Positions 60,827-64,000 of a DNA stretch of 64,000 nt are shown here, piece by piece; position 1 is the first letter of the stretch; the number at the start of each line of letters is the position of its first letter. The notes under the pieces are model-generated. The model had not been told where the DNA came from and made no database searches. It was given only the letters and a program-made list of their open reading frames with translations. This stretch comes from Methylococcaceae bacterium UBA7658 (lineage in GTDB: Bacteria > Pseudomonadota > Gammaproteobacteria > Methylococcales > Methylomonadaceae): positions 1 through 64,000 of the forward strand of contig DLHW01000064.1 of NCBI GenBank assembly GCA_002483425.1, written 5' to 3'. The position numbers and the translations under genes are program-made.

Positions 60827-60853
60827 ACCCCCTACTGCTCGCAGGAGCCTAAA

Positions 60854-61243
60854 ATGATAAAAAACGGATTAATGATTATGGTTTTTTTTCTGTACGCTTG
60901 CACCGGTAAGTTAACCAAATCCAATCCGGCGAATACCGAATACTTCTCGGATGCGAGCGACTGTATTCGTGCTTCCGAACGAAAAGAATACGTTAAAGTG
61001 CCTACCGGACTGTCATTTTCAGTGATTGAAATTCCTCTCAGCACCGATGCAGAGACTTTTCGGCTGTGCATGAAATATAAAGGACATCCGGTAACCACCG
61101 GCAAAGAAAACCCCAGCGCTTATCTTTCTATCGCCCGCGCCTGCCTACAGGCCGCCCGTAAATCGTCAAATCCGGACCGGGATTATGCCCATTGTGTAGG
61201 GCAAGGAAAGATTACCGTTGAAACAATACCGCCGGATAAGTAA
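60854..61243 (+). CDS. small lipoprotein of unknown function
   Basis: A 129-residue protein from the ATG at 60854 with AGGAG six bases upstream. A TTG 45 bases earlier only translates the repeat fragment. The signal peptide ends in FFLYAC, a likely lipobox with cysteine 16. The mature part holds three more cysteines (DCIRAS, RLCMKY, ACLQAA) and a C-terminal HCVGQGKI. Family not recognised. Confidence 0.65.
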   Translation: MIKNGLMIMVFFLYACTGKLTKSNPANTEYFSDASDCIRASERKEYVKVPTGLSFSVIEIPLSTDAETFRLCMKYKGHPVTTGKENPSAYLSIARACLQAARKSSNPDRDYAHCVGQGKITVETIPPDK

Positions 61244-61421
61244 GTAGTCATTCATCGGAAATTTAGGCATTCGTAAAGCAACTATCCAAAACGATTAGAT
61301 AGCCTTTATTGGTTTTTTTTAATACCCTGAGAGCCGCCGGTTTGAACTAACAGCAACAGAACTGTCCAAACTAGCGGTTTAAATAATTGTGTTCCATAGC
61401 GCAAAGCAGTTTTGAATTTAT

Positions 61422-61430
61422 TGTTATAAT
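61422..61430 (+). promoter_or_regulatory. extended -10 promoter of clpS-clpA
   Basis: TGTTATAAT is a perfect TGn-extended -10 box, 61 nt before the clpS ATG. Confidence 0.55.
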
Positions 61431-61491
61431 TAGGTTGAATTCTGCCACTATCAGCATTATGTTAGTAATATGATTTTAATGACGGTTTGTT

Positions 61492-61815
61492 ATGTCTGAG
61501 TTTGAGCCTTATCGAGATAACGATCAAGGACTGGCTCTTCAACCGGCTAAGCCCCTGTTGAAGAAGCCGCCCTTGTATAAAGTTATCTTACTCAATGACG
61601 ATTTTACCCCCATGGGTTTTGTTATTGATATTTTGATGCATTTTTTCGGTATGCCCGAAGACAAAGCTACCCGGGTCATGTTGCAAATTCACACCCAAGG
61701 CGTCGGCGTCTGCGGAACTTATACCAAAGATGTTGCAGAAACCAAAGTGTGTATCGTCAACGAATATTCGCGGGAACATCAACACCCGTTGTTATGCTCA
61801 ATGGAAGAAATGTAA
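61492..61815 (+). CDS. clpS: ATP-dependent Clp protease adaptor ClpS
   Basis: Delivers N-end-rule substrates to ClpAP. The 107-residue protein has a flexible N-terminus and the core PPLYKVILLNDDFTPMGFV, whose acidic pair and hydrophobic pocket residues recognise N-degrons. It lies 12 nt upstream of clpA. Confidence 0.95.
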   Translation: MSEFEPYRDNDQGLALQPAKPLLKKPPLYKVILLNDDFTPMGFVIDILMHFFGMPEDKATRVMLQIHTQGVGVCGTYTKDVAETKVCIVNEYSREHQHPLLCSMEEM

Positions 61816-61827
61816 CTTGGAGCGTAT

Positions 61828-64000
61828 ATGCTAAGTAAAGAACTTGAAGTGACATTGAACAATGCCTTTAAAAATGCCCACGACAAGCGTCATGAATTTA
61901 TCACGGTCGAGCATTTATTGTTGGCTTTACTTGATAACGCCTCGGCGGAAGCCGTAATGCTAGCCTGCGGGTGCGATATCAAAGCCCTGCGCGGTCAACT
62001 GACCCAGTTTATCGATGAAACGATTTCTCTGATCCCCGACGGAGTTCAACGCGACACCCAGCCTACGCTCGGATTCCAGCGGGTTTTACAACGTGCGGTC
62101 TTTCATGTGCAAGCTTCCGACAAAAAAGAAGTCACCGGCGCAAATTTATTTGTCGCACTATTCAGCGAGCAAGACTCGCACGCCGTTTACTTATTAAATA
62201 AGCAAGATATTTCTAGACTTGACGTGGTCAATTATCTTGCCCACGGCATTTCTAAAATCGACCAGGATAATTCAAGTTCCGACGACCAAGCCACCGACTC
62301 TAATGTGCAAGACGCCGAATCCGCCGGAAGTCCGTTAGAAAAATACACAGTGAATTTGAATGATGAAGCGCTGAAAGGCCGGATTGATCCTTTAATCGGT
62401 AGAGAACTTGAAGTCGAGCGAACGATTCAAGTGCTTTGCCGCCGCCGGAAAAATAACCCTTTGCTGGTGGGCGAAGCCGGTGTCGGCAAAACCGCGATAG
62501 CCGAAGGGCTGGCAAAACGCATCGTAGAAGAAAACGTCCCCGAAATCCTGTTGAATCATGTGATTTACTCCCTAGATTTAGGCGCTTTAGTAGCTGGAAC
62601 GAAATACCGGGGCGATTTTGAAAAACGCTTAAAAGCTCTGATCAACAACCTCAAAGTCAGACCGGACGCCATTCTGTTTATCGACGAAATCCATACCATC
62701 ATCGGTGCCGGTTCGGCATCGGGCGGGACAATGGACGCTTCAAACTTAATCAAACCCATGCTGGCGGCGGGGCAATTGCGTTGTATCGGCTCGACAACTT
62801 ACCAAGAGTACCGCGGCGTATTCGAAAAAGACCATGCCTTAGCGCGCCGTTTCCAAAAAATCGATATCCTCGAACCTTCGGTTGAAGATACTGTACTGAT
62901 TTTAAAGGGTTTGAAATCGCGTTTTGAAGAGCATCACGACGTCACCTACTCAGCGGAAGCGCTCCGTTTAGCCGCCGAATTATCCGATCGTTACATTACG
63001 GACCGGCATTTGCCGGACAAGGCTATCGATGTCATCGACGAAGCAGGCGCTAAACAGCGCATGACCACGGCAAGCGACCGGAAAGCCATTATCGGTGTGA
63101 TGGAAATTGAAGAAATCGTTTCGAAAATCGCCAGAGTTCCCGCAAAATCGGTTTCAACCAACGACATTGAAAAACTTGCGAATTTGGAGAAAAACCTCAA
63201 AATGCTGGTTTTCGGACAAGACGAAGCCATTTCCGCATTGGTGACAGCAATCAAACTGGCTAGAGCCGGACTCCGGGAAGCGCAAAAAACAATCGGTTCA
63301 TTTCTGTTCGCGGGTCCTACCGGCGTCGGTAAAACCGAAGTCACCCGCCAGCTAGCCAAAGTCTTAGGTATCGAATTGATCCGCTTTGATATGTCCGAAT
63401 ATATGGAACGCCATACGGTCTCCAGATTGATCGGCGCACCGCCCGGCTATATCGGTTTCGACCAAGGCGGCTTATTGACGGAACAAATCAGCAAACATCC
63501 CCATGCCGTTTTATTGCTCGATGAAATTGAAAAAGCTCATCCCGATGTCTTCAACCTGTTGTTACAGGTGATGGACCACGGCGCGTTAACAGACACTAAT
63601 GGGCGTAAAGCCGATTTCCGCAATGTGATTATGGTCATGACGACCAATGCCGGGGCCGAGGAAAGCAGCCGCGCCTCTATCGGATTTACTCAGCAAGATC
63701 ATGCCACCGACAGTTTAAAAGTGATCGAAAAAGGCTTTTCGCCCGAATTCCGTAACCGTCTGGACGCGATTATTCAATTCAAACCGCTCGACATCTCAAT
63801 TGTCGGTCATGTGGTGGATAAATTCATTTTTGAACTGGAAGCGTTACTTGCGGATAAACAGGTGACTTTATCGCTCGACCCCGAAGCGCGCTTATGGCTT
63901 GCGGAAAACGGCTGCGACCCAAAAATGGGGGCGAGACCGATGGCGCGATTAATACAGGAAAAAATCAAAAAACCGTTAGCAAACGATTTATTATTCGGCA
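61828..64000 (+). CDS. clpA: ATP-dependent Clp protease ATPase subunit ClpA (3' end beyond window)
   Basis: 724 residues are visible and the gene continues past the window edge. The ATG at 61828 has TTGGAG upstream. After the N-domain (residues 1-150) comes the first AAA+ domain with Walker A GEAGVGKTA near 213 and FIDEIHT. The second has Walker A GPTGVGKTE near 498 and LLDEIEKAH. It is ClpA and not ClpB because there is no long coiled-coil middle domain. It unfolds substrates for ClpP. Confidence 0.96.
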   Translation, partial: MLSKELEVTLNNAFKNAHDKRHEFITVEHLLLALLDNASAEAVMLACGCDIKALRGQLTQFIDETISLIPDGVQRDTQPTLGFQRVLQRAVFHVQASDKKEVTGANLFVALFSEQDSHAVYLLNKQDISRLDVVNYLAHGISKIDQDNSSSDDQATDSNVQDAESAGSPLEKYTVNLNDEALKGRIDPLIGRELEVERTIQVLCRRRKNNPLLVGEAGVGKTAIAEGLAKRIVEENVPEILLNHVIYSLDLGALVAGTKYRGDFEKRLKALINNLKVRPDAILFIDEIHTIIGAGSASGGTMDASNLIKPMLAAGQLRCIGSTTYQEYRGVFEKDHALARRFQKIDILEPSVEDTVLILKGLKSRFEEHHDVTYSAEALRLAAELSDRYITDRHLPDKAIDVIDEAGAKQRMTTASDRKAIIGVMEIEEIVSKIARVPAKSVSTNDIEKLANLEKNLKMLVFGQDEAISALVTAIKLARAGLREAQKTIGSFLFAGPTGVGKTEVTRQLAKVLGIELIRFDMSEYMERHTVSRLIGAPPGYIGFDQGGLLTEQISKHPHAVLLLDEIEKAHPDVFNLLLQVMDHGALTDTNGRKADFRNVIMVMTTNAGAEESSRASIGFTQQDHATDSLKVIEKGFSPEFRNRLDAIIQFKPLDISIVGHVVDKFIFELEALLADKQVTLSLDPEARLWLAENGCDPKMGARPMARLIQEKIKKPLANDLLFG

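Noticed and set aside
60809..60853. TTG start for the small lipoprotein
   Set aside because: It would translate the repeat fragment and put 15 residues before the signal peptide; the ATG at 60854 has an SD.

Overview
The window looks like a chromosomal segment of a gammaproteobacterium of moderate GC content. The gene sets prmA-accC-accB-aroQ, nudJ-mnmA-purB and clpS-clpA, together with rdgC, rsmJ, rraA and hslR, are typical of that class. A membrane pyrophosphatase, glycogen genes (pgm, glgP) and nspC would fit a methanotroph of the Methylococcales, but no methane-oxidation gene is present, so the order is an inference.

Layout. 0.4-9.2 kb holds housekeeping and small envelope genes: pgm, an L,D-transpeptidase-like protein, an Lpp-like lipoprotein, rdgC, a TM protein coupled to darP, two small unknowns, hppA and rraA. 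9.2-10.6 kb is ispH-hslR. 10.6-13.6 kb is an accessory patch with gene remnants, a VapC-like toxin whose AbrB-type antitoxin is frameshifted, an orphan lipoprotein and a YajD-type HNH protein. 13.7-24.0 kb is a SUF iron-sulfur assembly cluster (Rrf2 regulator, sufB, sufC, sufD, sufS, sufU, and a Rieske ferredoxin at the far end) that has been split by unrelated genes and repeats. 24.1-26.6 kb has an orphan repeat protein and ispG, so both iron-sulfur enzymes that end the MEP isoprenoid pathway are in the window.

26.9-28.2 kb is a decaying iron or heme acquisition locus not visible as ordinary genes: a promoter overlapped by a near-consensus Fur box, a hemP gene broken by frameshifts, a perfect 24-bp inverted repeat, a small CxxC protein and a broken PepSY-type membrane protein. 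28.3-32.3 kb has an OmpA-family lipoprotein, nspC, an FNR-type oxygen sensor and an orphan MlaC-like protein. 32.3-35.4 kb is a gene graveyard (an alcohol dehydrogenase with an internal deletion, a host-attachment-like protein, an IS1595-type transposase tail and a CSS-motif sensor fragment) around one intact phosphotransferase/kinase fusion.

35.6-49.8 kb is a minus-strand surface-polysaccharide cluster: an esterase-glycosidase-Ig fusion, a WcbI-like protein, three sulfotransferase-like proteins, two very large multidomain glycosyltransferases and a secreted beta-sandwich-like protein. A beta-rich module is shared by one glycosyltransferase and two of the sulfotransferases. I infer that the cluster makes and trims a sulfated or otherwise decorated extracellular glycan. 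50.5-54.6 kb is DUF3426-prmA-accC-accB-aroQ, 54.9-57.4 kb is glgP, 57.5-60.4 kb is purB-mnmA-nudJ, and the window ends in clpS and an incomplete clpA.

Two small repeat families run through the window. Family 1 is a MITE-like element with imperfect terminal repeats and a core related to TTCGACAAGCTCACCACGAA; it supplies the stop codons of pgm and rsmJ and the C-terminus of a HicB-like protein. Family 2 is bounded by inverted GTTGGGTT-type ends.
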